A DNA stretch of 45,977 bases from Bdellovibrionales bacterium (GTDB taxonomy: Bacteria; Bdellovibrionota; Bdellovibrionia; Bdellovibrionales; Bdellovibrionaceae), in the NCBI GenBank assembly GCA_005793345.1, contig SXSU01000040.1:1-45977 (forward strand), written 5' to 3'. The notes beneath the pieces are model-generated. The model searched no databases. It was not told where the DNA came from and saw only the letters and a program-made list of their open reading frames with translations. Positions 27,550 to 35,209 of the stretch are shown in pieces. The position numbers and the translations under genes are program-made. Each line of letters opens with the position of its first letter. Within the stretch, counting starts at the first letter, position 1.

Positions 27550-27587
27550 ACGGGGTGATTGATAATCACCCAAACGAACAGGAAAAT
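27550..27587 (+). repeat. Dispersed hairpin repeat, copy 2
   Basis: It begins ACGGGGTGATT, has a perfect 8-bp stem (GGGTGATT / AATCACCC, loop GAT) and ends AAACGAACAGGAAAAT. It corresponds to the copy at 7797-7837 with compensating length changes in loop and stem. It starts 18 bases after the lipoprotein stop codon. Confidence 0.75.
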
Positions 27588-27729
27588 CATTTCTTATATG
27601 CTCCATATTGAGTTGATCCTAAGATATAGGTATAATTTTTAGTTTGTTAATTATTTTGACACTATAAAACCGTTGTAAATATCTATTCATATATTGAGAA
27701 TCTAATTTCGAGATATTTTGCTCTTAAGT

Positions 27730-27766
27730 TTGACTTTTGAATATGTATTCTTTATAATAAGAATAC
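27730..27766 (+). promoter_or_regulatory. vapBC promoter with operator over the -10 box
   Basis: TTGACT (27730-27735), a 17-base spacer and a perfect TATAAT (27753-27758). The -10 box forms the exact centre of a perfect inverted repeat, GTATTCTT-TATAAT-AAGAATAC (27745-27766). A dimeric ribbon-helix-helix antitoxin bound here would block RNA polymerase, the normal autoregulation of such operons. AGGAG (27767-27771) and the vapB ATG follow directly. Confidence 0.82.
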
Positions 27767-27777
27767 AGGAGCAATAT

Positions 27778-28017
27778 ATGAAAACAAGCCTTGTTATAGA
27801 AGATGCAGTTTTTGAAGAAGCTAAAAGGGAAGCAAATAAAACTGGTAAATCTATTAGCGTGATTATCAGTCAATGGGCTTCTCTTGGCCGTGAGCAATGG
27901 AAATTACAGAAAGTTCTTCCTCAAAAAAAATTCAAACCTCTTGATCTTGGTATCGAAAAAATTGATTTAATTAATAGAAAAGATTGGATGGAGGATCTAG
28001 ACGATGACCGCTCTTGA
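27778..28017 (+). CDS. VapB-type antitoxin (ribbon-helix-helix)
   Basis: 79 residues from the ATG at 27778, set by AGGAG at 27767-27771; an upstream in-frame extension to 27718 would run through the promoter and is rejected. The N-terminal half (KTSLVIEDAVFEEAKREANKT, then GKSISVIISQWASLG) fits a ribbon-helix-helix DNA-binding domain: a strand, then two helices. The acidic C-terminal tail (KDWMEDLDDDRS) is where such antitoxins usually clamp the toxin. It overlaps the toxin gene by 14 bases, so translation is coupled. It probably represses its own promoter through the palindrome at 27745-27766. Confidence 0.82.
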   Translation: MKTSLVIEDAVFEEAKREANKTGKSISVIISQWASLGREQWKLQKVLPQKKFKPLDLGIEKIDLINRKDWMEDLDDDRS

Positions 28018-28426
28018 TACAAATATCCTTGTTGCTATTATGGTTGAAAGTTCATCATTTCATAAAGAAGCTGTAGAGGGTCTAGAAAATTTAAATGATG
28101 ACCTCTGCACAACCCCTACCAACATTGGTGAAGTTCTTCGCTTATTAACACATCCAAAAGTTTTTTCATCGCCCTTAAAAATCACTAAAGCGATCTCCGC
28201 CTTGGCTGATTTAATGAGCTGTTACAATATTCGTATTTTGGAAGAAAATAATAATTGGTGGAAATTACTTAACGAAATTGCAAAAGAAATACCAGGATTA
28301 AAAGGTAATGAAATCTTTGATGCCAGAATTGCAATTTGCCTTAAGCAAAACAATGTAAGAAGAATTTATACTCGCGATTCAGACTTTAAAAAATATTCTT
28401 TCTTGCAGCCAATCCGCTTATCCTAA
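28004..28426 (+). CDS. VapC-type PIN-domain ribonuclease toxin
   Basis: 140 residues with the four acidic positions of PIN nucleases: TALDTNIL (Asp5), NIGEVLRL (Glu43), NEIFDARIA (Asp106) and TRDSDF (Asp125/127). These bind Mg2+ or Mn2+, and in characterised VapC toxins cut tRNA or rRNA to stop translation. The length is typical and the gene looks intact. A Shine-Dalgarno GGAGGA lies inside vapB nine bases before the ATG. It converges on the ATPase gene with only 22 bases between stops. The RNA target is unknown. Confidence 0.88.
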   Translation: MTALDTNILVAIMVESSSFHKEAVEGLENLNDDLCTTPTNIGEVLRLLTHPKVFSSPLKITKAISALADLMSCYNIRILEENNNWWKLLNEIAKEIPGLKGNEIFDARIAICLKQNNVRRIYTRDSDFKKYSFLQPIRLS

Positions 28427-28448
28427 GTATTATACCCTTTAAGAAAAC

Positions 28449-29921
28449 TCACATAAGATCATTAATTCCAATTAATTTTATTTCATTTACTTCTGCTTTT
28501 TGAAGCAATGTTTTTGTTGGCACAACATTAGTTGCTATAAATATTTCTAGATCCTCAGTTTCATTTTTTTTAAGTAAAACCTCATCAATTAAATCTGAAA
28601 TTTCTTTTACTGACTGACTCCACCGACACTCGATCCAACGATCAGTTTTGTCAGTTGAATTGAATATTACAATATCTATTTGTCGATCAGATTGTTTAAT
28701 GGTTCCAACTTCAAACTCACAATTTATTAGCCCCAATGTTTTAAATATTTTTTCACTACGATCAACAGAAACGAGAAGTTGTCTTCGCACCAAATTTTCA
28801 AATGCATAGCCTGAAAATTCATTTATATAAAATCCATTTTTGGATCCAAGCAGACTTGCAAAAATAAGTTCATTGGTTTGATTGCGACTGATTTTAGATT
28901 TAATGTTCCAAATTATTTGAAAATAAAAATTTAGAAATGGGTCTTGAATATAATATCTCTGTCCTCGACTTGTAGTTTTAAATTTTTCATTAGGATCATT
29001 GAATGTTTTTATGATTCCATAATCTAAAAGTTTCTCAACCAAGATGGAGGCGGAAGAGTGAGGTAATCTTGATACCTTTTCAAGCTGCTCTAAAGTTTTT
29101 CCTAAAAAGCCAACACCCTTAAGAAGATTAATTGCGGTTGTTGTCCCTGCTTTATTAAACTCTAATCTTAAAATTTCAAGTGCCTCTTTCAACACAAAGC
29201 TTGAGGATGTAAAACAGGCTTTGTTAAAAGTCTGAATAAAATTTACTTTCTCATCAAACTGTTGCCAATAATATGGAACTCCTCCTAAACACATATATGC
29301 AAATATGACTTCTTCATTTTTCCAGTGAGGTACAAATTCTTTTTTTAACACACTCGGTGATATATCGGTAAGCCATATGTCATTATGAGTACACATGCCT
29401 CTCAATATTTGCTCTTCTCCTCCAGTGTATTTGTGAAAAAATTTATTTGAGGAGCCACTTAATATTATTTTAAGATTTTTTATTTTTTCTAAAGTCAACC
29501 AGGCCTCTTTAAATTGACCGATAAAGCCAGTTTGGCCTTTAGCTACCCACTGTATTTCATCAATACAAATACATAGTGGACTTTTTAATTCATTTGCATG
29601 TTGGCCAAATTCTACAAAAATGTCTCTCCAGAGTATTGAATTGATTTTCATTTTACTTAAGTTTGACTTGGGGTTAAATAAACTCCATTCAGTTATTAAT
29701 CTCTTTTTAAGAGTTACTTCTTTTTCGTCCTTACCCCCAGTAAATACAAACACAGGAATCTTATATAAACTTTGCAATTGATATAAAAGAGTAGATTTTC
29801 CGATTCTTCTTCGACCCCGCAAAAAACATAACGCCGCTGTTCTTTTAGACTCAAAAAGAAAATTTTTTATTTCTAGTTCTGTAAATGATCTATGAATATA
29901 TTTGCTTTTAATAAACGTCAT
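28449..29921 (-). CDS. AAA ATPase with C-terminal DUF234-like nuclease-fold domain
   Basis: 490 residues. Seen in order: Walker A GRRRIGKSTLL (about 36-46), Walker B CICIDEIQW, a sensor strand KIILSGSS, a winged-helix block (TLEQLEKVSRLPHSSASILVEKLLDYGIIKT) and a C-terminal part starting YYIQDPFLNFYF that fits DUF234. Near the end, RQIDIVIF and RWIECRWS resemble the D...ExK core of PD-(D/E)XK nucleases, with Arg where Lys is usual. Such archaeal-type ATPases occur sporadically in bacteria; their function is not firmly established. The start codon lies inside a palindromic site and has no Shine-Dalgarno. It is next to vapBC but convergent with it, so not part of that operon. Confidence 0.82.
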   Translation of the reverse strand: MTFIKSKYIHRSFTELEIKNFLFESKRTAALCFLRGRRRIGKSTLLYQLQSLYKIPVFVFTGGKDEKEVTLKKRLITEWSLFNPKSNLSKMKINSILWRDIFVEFGQHANELKSPLCICIDEIQWVAKGQTGFIGQFKEAWLTLEKIKNLKIILSGSSNKFFHKYTGGEEQILRGMCTHNDIWLTDISPSVLKKEFVPHWKNEEVIFAYMCLGGVPYYWQQFDEKVNFIQTFNKACFTSSSFVLKEALEILRLEFNKAGTTTAINLLKGVGFLGKTLEQLEKVSRLPHSSASILVEKLLDYGIIKTFNDPNEKFKTTSRGQRYYIQDPFLNFYFQIIWNIKSKISRNQTNELIFASLLGSKNGFYINEFSGYAFENLVRRQLLVSVDRSEKIFKTLGLINCEFEVGTIKQSDRQIDIVIFNSTDKTDRWIECRWSQSVKEISDLIDEVLLKKNETEDLEIFIATNVVPTKTLLQKAEVNEIKLIGINDLM

Positions 29922-29953
29922 GTTTATAGATTAATACTAAAACATGACGTTTT
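29911..29953. promoter_or_regulatory. Paired palindromes, sites A and B, at the ATPase start
   Basis: AAACGTCATGTTT (29913-29925) and AAACATGACGTTT (29940-29952) are exact inverted repeats of each other, and each is itself a near-palindrome (one mismatched pair). Their centres are 27 bases apart. Site A contains the ATPase start codon (29919-29921). Confidence 0.65.
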
Positions 29954-29992
29954 CAATGACTAATTTATCAATGTTTTCAGTATTTTATAGTG

Positions 29993-30042
29993 TATCAAAA
30001 CATCATGTTTTAAGAATATGCTAAAAACATGATGTTTTGATA
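29993..30042. promoter_or_regulatory. Paired palindromes, sites C and D
   Basis: AAAACATCATGTTTT (29997-30011) and AAAACATGATGTTTT (30024-30038) are each palindromic around the central base. Together with flanks they make a 19-bp perfect inverted repeat with a 12-base interval. Their centres are again 27 bases apart, matching sites A and B. They lie between the acyltransferase stop and the ATPase start. Confidence 0.7.
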
Positions 30043-30074
30043 GAAGAAATCGATTCAAAAAATTGAATTAAAGA

Positions 30075-30911
30075 TTAAATGTCTAAGTATTTTTCTGGGT
30101 TTCTAAAAATATCATTTAAAACTCTCGACATTTTTGAAGCGTGCATGCCATCAATTAAACGATGATCAAAGTTAACACCAATTTTAATAACGGGAGCAAC
30201 CTCCACCCTGTCGCCATCAACAACAACTGGCGCTTTATGAATTGCACCCAAAGTTAATACGCACGGAGTTCTTGAATAAGGAACAAGAGGAGCAAGTGCC
30301 AACTCTAATCCTAAAGAGCCGATGTTTGTAATCATGACAGATCCAAATGAATCTTGAGGCGTTCCAATTGCTGGATGCCAACGATTTAAATTATATTGTA
30401 TAAATGCTGTGAACTGAATAATCCACCAAGATAAAATGCTCGGTAAAAATTTGAGGCTTTGCTTCATTTTTTTATAATCGGGATCACCCTGTGTCCTAAT
30501 TTTATTTGCTCCTCGTGATAACTCTTCAGCCATTTCACGCACACTTTTTCGATCTGCATTTCTGATTGTGTACCCTGATAAGTCTTCGCCCTTTTTATCA
30601 GAAGCCACTTGAAAAAAAATATCAATATTTTCTCGCGGATAAAGTTTTCCCCAACGAAGAATACAGTTTAATTCTGGATGTTGAGCTAAAACATAGGCCA
30701 CTGCTTTTCCAAAAAAATGAGTCATTGTAATTTTGTCTGAAGTTTTTTCTTGAACTTTCTCCATGAAAGCCGCTGCAGGGCGAATATCAAAAGTCAAAAT
30801 GCTATACACACTTGGATCACCTGCACTTTGCCAAGTGCCGATTGCAACTTTACGAAATGCAGATAGTTTTAAAGGAGGTCCAATTTTTACATTTTTTTTC
30901 CAACCAAACAT
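30075..30911 (-). CDS. Stand-alone 2-oxoacid dehydrogenase acyltransferase (E2) catalytic domain
   Basis: 278 residues matching only the catalytic domain of lipoate acyltransferases: LSAFRKVAIGTWQSAGDPSV at the N-terminus, MTHFFGKAVAYVLAQHPELN in the middle, and the chloramphenicol acetyltransferase-like active site NFDHRLIDGMHASKM near the C-terminus, with the catalytic His and DG. There is no lipoyl domain and no E1-binding domain, and no E1 or E3 gene lies nearby, so it cannot be a normal E2 by itself. It probably transfers an acyl group from CoA to another acceptor. AAGGA is seven bases before the ATG. It is a single gene. Confidence 0.88.
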   Translation of the reverse strand: MFGWKKNVKIGPPLKLSAFRKVAIGTWQSAGDPSVYSILTFDIRPAAAFMEKVQEKTSDKITMTHFFGKAVAYVLAQHPELNCILRWGKLYPRENIDIFFQVASDKKGEDLSGYTIRNADRKSVREMAEELSRGANKIRTQGDPDYKKMKQSLKFLPSILSWWIIQFTAFIQYNLNRWHPAIGTPQDSFGSVMITNIGSLGLELALAPLVPYSRTPCVLTLGAIHKAPVVVDGDRVEVAPVIKIGVNFDHRLIDGMHASKMSRVLNDIFRNPEKYLDI

Positions 30912-31028
30912 AGCAAGTCCTTTTGAAATGAGTAAAAAATTTAACTCTCTTTATTCTATTAAATAAACTGGTGTTGTCTATTAAATTTAAATTAGATTTT
31001 ACTTAAAGTAGATTCAATTTTTATAAAT

Positions 31029-31268
31029 TCAAATCTTTATTTGTCCAGAATTAACTTTTTCCATTAAGTCTGAATATCCCCCAATAAACTCATCATCTAT
31101 AAATATTTGCGGAAAAGTTGAATGATGAGTTTTATTTTTTAAACTTTGCATCTCTTGGAACTGACCAGTGAGATCTATATTTTCAAATAAAATTTGTCTG
31201 TCCATAAAAAATTTTTTTGCCCTTTCACAATATGGGCATGGAACTATCGAATAAATTACTACTTTCAA
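31029..31268 (-). CDS. grxC: Glutaredoxin
   Basis: 79 residues from the TTG at 31268, chosen because GAGGA lies six bases before it and the protein then starts KVVIYSIVPCPYCERAKKFF as usual; a further upstream start adds an unnatural extension. The redox motif CPYC is intact, as are TFPQIFIDDEFIGGYSDL (cis-Pro and glutathione-binding loop). It reduces disulfides with glutathione in the cytoplasm. It starts 24 bases after the stop of a lipoprotein gene and is likely co-transcribed with it, though no functional link is evident. Confidence 0.9.
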   Translation of the reverse strand: MKVVIYSIVPCPYCERAKKFFMDRQILFENIDLTGQFQEMQSLKNKTHHSTFPQIFIDDEFIGGYSDLMEKVNSGQIKI

Positions 31269-31292
31269 AATTGGTCCTCGATTTCTAAACAA

Positions 31293-31967
31293 TTAGTTCC
31301 AAACATTAGCTTCGATTAGTTCGGTTTCAGTAATTTGGGGAGCAAAATATTCTTCATAGCCTGGGGGAATTGTTTGACCCTCTTGTAAAACTAAATTGCT
31401 TTTTGAAATTACTTTAATAAATATTTTTGGTTCTCTTGTCGAAGTCCACGAGTTAATCTCTAAATTCATTTCTTTAGAAATTAAGGTTTCTAAAGTATGT
31501 GTACAATTAAAATTACCACTTCTAACCATTATATTTTCACTACCGATAAGAACTTTTGTTCTTTTTATATTTAAATCCTCTACTTCACCCAAACAATCAT
31601 CTATATATTTTTGTCTATTCAATTCAAAATTATGTTCAGAAACTTTAACTTCTGGAACAAGATCTTCAATTATTTCAGAAAATTTTATTACTATTCCATC
31701 ATTTGAAACAATTTTTGTCGTATTAATGTTTTTCTCTTTTAAAATTTTACTATTTCCCTTTAAAGTAAATTTTGATTCTTCGTACTTAGTAAATTTCCCA
31801 TTCACGCCATACTTTAACATCATTTCCCATTCTTGTTCGCAGGAGGCAGGGGTTACTTTTTTATCAACAACATTTTCTTTTTTAGCAGGGCTGCCGCTCG
31901 AGCTTGAGTTATTTTGACATGATATTACTGATGCCAATATGACCAAACCTAAAATAATTTTTGCCAT
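31293..31967 (-). CDS. Lipoprotein of unknown function
   Basis: 224 residues with a short signal peptide and lipobox SVISC (Cys17), followed by a flexible QNNSSSSGSPAKKENVVDKK linker. The mature part has four further Cys (PASCEQEW, DDCLGEV, FNCTHTL) and ends with a Pro/Glu-rich tail (EGQTIPPGYEEYFAPQ). No domain was recognised. AGGAGAGG precedes the ATG. It is transcribed with the glutaredoxin gene downstream and is probably anchored to the outer membrane on the periplasmic side. Confidence 0.75.
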   Translation of the reverse strand: MAKIILGLVILASVISCQNNSSSSGSPAKKENVVDKKVTPASCEQEWEMMLKYGVNGKFTKYEESKFTLKGNSKILKEKNINTTKIVSNDGIVIKFSEIIEDLVPEVKVSEHNFELNRQKYIDDCLGEVEDLNIKRTKVLIGSENIMVRSGNFNCTHTLETLISKEMNLEINSWTSTREPKIFIKVISKSNLVLQEGQTIPPGYEEYFAPQITETELIEANVWN

Positions 31968-32094
31968 AAACCTCTCCTTGATTAATCCTTTATAGTAAAT
32001 TCGCTGCCCATTCGACTATACTTCATTATCAATTTCAACCCATTTTTAAGAAAATTTAAAAACTCATAGCTTTCTAAAAAAATATACTTTGTGC

Positions 32095-33366
32095 TTAAGC
32101 ATGCACTGATAATAGTGACATATTCGGAATATTTAATTCATCACATCTTACAAAACAAGCACCAGCGCCCCCATGGGCACTTTCTACCTTTTCCATTTTT
32201 TGATTTATAATATCAGTAATTTCAAAAGGTATTGAACGATAATCTGGAGTTATTATCTCTCCCTTATCACCAAGCTTGAGTTTGTTTCTAACCTCTAATG
32301 TTTTATATCCCGCTGGGGCAGGAATCTCCCCCGTTTGCTCTATAAAAAATCCACCAAATTTTTGAGTGTAAAAACGAGGAACGCTTGTATCATAGTTTTG
32401 CCCTTCTTCTTTTGGAGTATTAACCATAAATCCTGTGTGATAACCGCGATTCGCAACTTTATCCAACTCTTCGATTAATTTTGGATCAAAATTTTTACCT
32501 GCCATTACATCATCTATAGCTTGTCTATAGGATCTCGCCACCATTGATACGTAGTACTCAGATTTTGTTCGCCCTTCAACTTTAAATGAACAAACGCCCG
32601 CATCTGCGATCTCTTTTAAGTGGTCAATTAAACGTAAATCTTTTGCGTTCATGATATAGGTACCATGTTCATCTTCATCGATTTGATAAAATTGACCTTT
32701 GTTGCGAAGATCTTCCACATAATATTCTTTATCTTGGAGAGGGGAGGTCTCATAAATATGAAATTTTTCACGACACGAATTATCACATACACCTTGATTA
32801 GCATCACGATAACTAAAATACGAAGACATTAAACAACGACCAGAGTATGCAATACAAATTGCACCATGAACAAAAGCTTCAAGCTCAACCGTGGGCACAC
32901 GATCTTTAATTTCTTTAATTTCATTAACTTGAAGTTCGCGACTCAAAATAACTCTTTCAACACCCACTTGCTCATGCCAAAATTTTACAGCCTGCCAATT
33001 CATACAATTTGCTTGAACAGATAAATGAATCGGAATTTCTGGATGACGTTTTTTTACCATACTTATTAAGCCTGGATCACTCATGATTAAAGCATCTGGT
33101 TTTAATGTTGCCCAATCATCTATTTGACTCTCAAACGAGTTAATTTTTCTGTTTCTTGCAAAAATATTTGCAGTGACATAAAGTTTTTTATTCATTGATC
33201 GAGCCAGCTCAGTTGCTTCTTTTAATTTTTCAAAACTAAATTCATTTTCTCGAGCTCTTAAAGAAAATAAAGGGACACCTACGTAGGCAGCATCTGCACC
33301 AAAAGCATAGGCAAATTTAAGTTTTTGCAGAGATCCTGCAGGCATTAATAGCTCTGGTGAATTCAT
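32095..33366 (-). CDS. trhP: U32-family tRNA hydroxylation protein
   Basis: 423 residues. The U32 signature is clear at residues 161-199 (FVHGAICIAYSGRCLMSSYF, then DANQGVCDNSCR), with Cys171, 178, 194 and 198, which in this family are thought to bind an iron-sulfur cluster. N-terminal MPAGSLQKLKFAYAFGADAAYVG is also diagnostic. Family knowledge: TrhP (YegQ) makes 5-hydroxyuridine at the wobble position of certain tRNAs using prephenate; despite the name it is not a proven protease. The similar family member RlhA (23S rRNA) is usually longer, so TrhP is preferred. AGGAGA precedes the ATG. It is a single gene. Confidence 0.88.
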   Translation of the reverse strand: MNSPELLMPAGSLQKLKFAYAFGADAAYVGVPLFSLRARENEFSFEKLKEATELARSMNKKLYVTANIFARNRKINSFESQIDDWATLKPDALIMSDPGLISMVKKRHPEIPIHLSVQANCMNWQAVKFWHEQVGVERVILSRELQVNEIKEIKDRVPTVELEAFVHGAICIAYSGRCLMSSYFSYRDANQGVCDNSCREKFHIYETSPLQDKEYYVEDLRNKGQFYQIDEDEHGTYIMNAKDLRLIDHLKEIADAGVCSFKVEGRTKSEYYVSMVARSYRQAIDDVMAGKNFDPKLIEELDKVANRGYHTGFMVNTPKEEGQNYDTSVPRFYTQKFGGFFIEQTGEIPAPAGYKTLEVRNKLKLGDKGEIITPDYRSIPFEITDIINQKMEKVESAHGGAGACFVRCDELNIPNMSLLSVHA

Positions 33367-33543
33367 CTTTCGTCTCCTAAGCGCGAGTTCAAGCTCACTC
33401 TCTGTTGAAGTACAATAAATTATGCTTTAATTTTTTAAAATATTTAAAACAATAATAACGAACCCTCAAATAACAATACCCAAGTTTGAAGTCAATTTGT
33501 TCTTATTTGGTCTTAAATTGAGTTTTATTTAAAAGAGTGTTTC

Positions 33544-34884
33544 TTATTGAACTTTTTTAAATACAGAAACAGTTCCGTTTTGGTAATGCTTTATGGCGTA
33601 TACTTTTCCATTTTCATCTCTCAAAAACTCATCCCCAAATATGTTTGGCAATACAAAACTGTCTTTATCAACATGGAGTAAAGTAAATTCTTTTTGTCCC
33701 TCAGGGAAAAAAATCAAATTATCATCTTTGCTGTATACATTAATTTTTAGCTTGCTACCTTCATAGTAGCCGTAAAAATCTTGAAAATTTATAATTGAGT
33801 CTTCTGCTTTTTTATTTTTTAATTTAAAAAATTTTCCATTGGTAAAAAAAGAGTAAAGCACTTCGTTTAAAATTATATTTCCATCAAAGTTATTAAATGT
33901 AACTATACACAAATCTTTTTCGATTAAATAGTCGAGAGTTGCCCCAAAACCAGGGGTTTTGCCATCATGAAATACCCTGGTCATATTTGGTGCCCTAAGC
34001 ACTTTCACTCCCAAAGCGTAGTTATTCAAATAAGGCGTTAAAAACTCTTTCTTTGAATCGACACTTAAAATATTTGCGTTTGAGTATATATTGCACCATT
34101 TCTGCATATCTTCTGCTGTTGAATAAATTCCACCTGCAGCGCTTGCCCACCTGAGTTCAAAGTCAGGAAAAACTTCAAATTGGCCCTCTGAATTTTTAAT
34201 ATGACCAGAAACTTCGGATGCCTTTGAAAATTTTGATTCGTACCCAGTGTTGGTCATGTTTAAAGGGTTTAACAATTTTATCTTAATAAAATTAATCCAG
34301 GGCTCACCTGAAACAATTTCAATGATTCTCCCCGCAACAATGTAATTTGTATTTGAATATTTATACTCAGATCCTGGCTTGAATTTAAGAGGAAAACTTA
34401 ATGATAAATTTATTAAATCATCATCGGTATTCAATTTGCCACTTGTAGCTAATTCCCAAAAATTTTCAATCTCGGTAAAGTTAACTAATCCACTTGCGTG
34501 ATTTAATAAATTTTTAATTGTCATCGGTTCTAAGTTTAAAAACGCAGGAATGAATTTGGAAACTTGATCTGAGAGTGAAATTTTATTTTCTTCAATTAAT
34601 TTTAAGATACCTGCTGCAACAAATTGTTTGGTGATGGATCCTATTTGAAACCTATCTGCCATCACTAATTTCTCTTGAGTTACAATATTTTTAACTCCAA
34701 ATGCTTTATCGATTAATGTTTCATTTCCTTTTCTAACAGAAATTATTCCATTATAATTTAACTCCTCGATATAAGAAATTAACTCAGTATTATTTTCAAT
34801 CATCTTTTCGACAGGGCTCGAGTAGGCTATTAAATTTATATTAACTACAGCTAAAAAATACCATGTGAAATTCAATTTTAACAT
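33544..34884 (-). CDS. Secreted beta-lactamase-fold serine hydrolase
   Basis: 446 residues from the ATG at 34884 (GAAGGA about ten bases before; a TTG at 34890 is possible). An N-terminal hydrophobic signal peptide ends near IAYSS. The active-site set of class C beta-lactamase-like hydrolases is present: IGSITKQF (SxxK; Ser85, Lys88 counted from 34890), KYSNTNY (YxN) and HDGKTPG in place of KTG. The C-terminal approximately 100 residues (FYGYYEGSKLKINVYSKDD onward) form a small beta domain often found after this fold. Relatives include D-amino-acid peptidases, esterases and peptidoglycan-trimming enzymes; true beta-lactamase activity is not implied. It would act in the periplasm. Confidence 0.87.
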   Translation of the reverse strand: MLKLNFTWYFLAVVNINLIAYSSPVEKMIENNTELISYIEELNYNGIISVRKGNETLIDKAFGVKNIVTQEKLVMADRFQIGSITKQFVAAGILKLIEENKISLSDQVSKFIPAFLNLEPMTIKNLLNHASGLVNFTEIENFWELATSGKLNTDDDLINLSLSFPLKFKPGSEYKYSNTNYIVAGRIIEIVSGEPWINFIKIKLLNPLNMTNTGYESKFSKASEVSGHIKNSEGQFEVFPDFELRWASAAGGIYSTAEDMQKWCNIYSNANILSVDSKKEFLTPYLNNYALGVKVLRAPNMTRVFHDGKTPGFGATLDYLIEKDLCIVTFNNFDGNIILNEVLYSFFTNGKFFKLKNKKAEDSIINFQDFYGYYEGSKLKINVYSKDDNLIFFPEGQKEFTLLHVDKDSFVLPNIFGDEFLRDENGKVYAIKHYQNGTVSVFKKVQ

Positions 34885-35182
34885 TTGCAAATTATCCTTC
34901 TGATTGATTGTTTAATTGTGGTCTTTGCAATAGCAAAAATCTTCTAGCACATCAACCTCGGTCACCTCATTTGAATTTTTTCTAAATTAGTATTTGGTCT
35001 TGCAAGTGCTCGACTTGACTTAAATCATTTACGACTAATGAAAGATATTGATTTAACAAAAACCTTGATCAACGGCTTGTAACTTCACGTCCAAGGTCTA
35101 GCTCAAGCACTGTTTTTTGTTTTTTTTACTCTTCTTTGGTCTAGATCATATCTGACCTCGGTCCAGTTTTGACGTTACAGAC
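34885..35182. other. Intergenic region upstream of the flagellin promoter
   Basis: About 300 bases with no ORF. It holds interleaved inverted repeats ending in a T-run (35062-35127, listed separately) and two copies of CCTCGGTC exactly 200 bases apart (34956 and 35156). No promoter for the minus-strand hydrolase gene was clear. Confidence 0.4.
35062..35127 (+). terminator. Interleaved stems followed by a T-run
   Basis: ACCTTG (35062-35067) pairs with CAAGGT (35092-35097) and GCTTG (35075-35079) pairs with CAAGC (35104-35108). The order of the arms is that of an H-type pseudoknot. TGTTTTTTGTTTTTTTT follows at once. This looks like the end of a short transcript on the plus strand, but no gene precedes it. 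Confidence 0.4.
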
Positions 35183-35209
35183 TAAAGGTTGCGCTAGCCT
35201 CGCCGATTG
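35183..35209 (+). promoter_or_regulatory. Sigma-28 (FliA) promoter of flagellin
   Basis: TAAAGGTT (35183-35190), 11 bases, GCCGATTG (35202-35209): almost exactly the flagellar sigma-28 consensus (TAAAGTTT-N11-GCCGATAA). Transcription would begin near 35217, leaving a leader of about 150 bases before the flagellin ATG. This places the gene in the late flagellar class. Confidence 0.88.

Noticed and set aside
27718-27777. Longer vapB start
   Set aside because: The upstream extension would be translated from DNA holding the promoter and operator, and the ATG at 27778 has a well-spaced AGGAG.
33544-34884. True beta-lactamase
   Set aside because: SxxK and YxN motifs are shared by many esterases and peptidases of this fold, and HDG replaces KTG; resistance cannot be claimed.
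34956-35163. Two copies of CCTCGGTC exactly 200 bases apart upstream of fliC
   Set aside because: Eight-base matches in a 480-base region are not strong evidence; no dyad or further similarity surrounds them.
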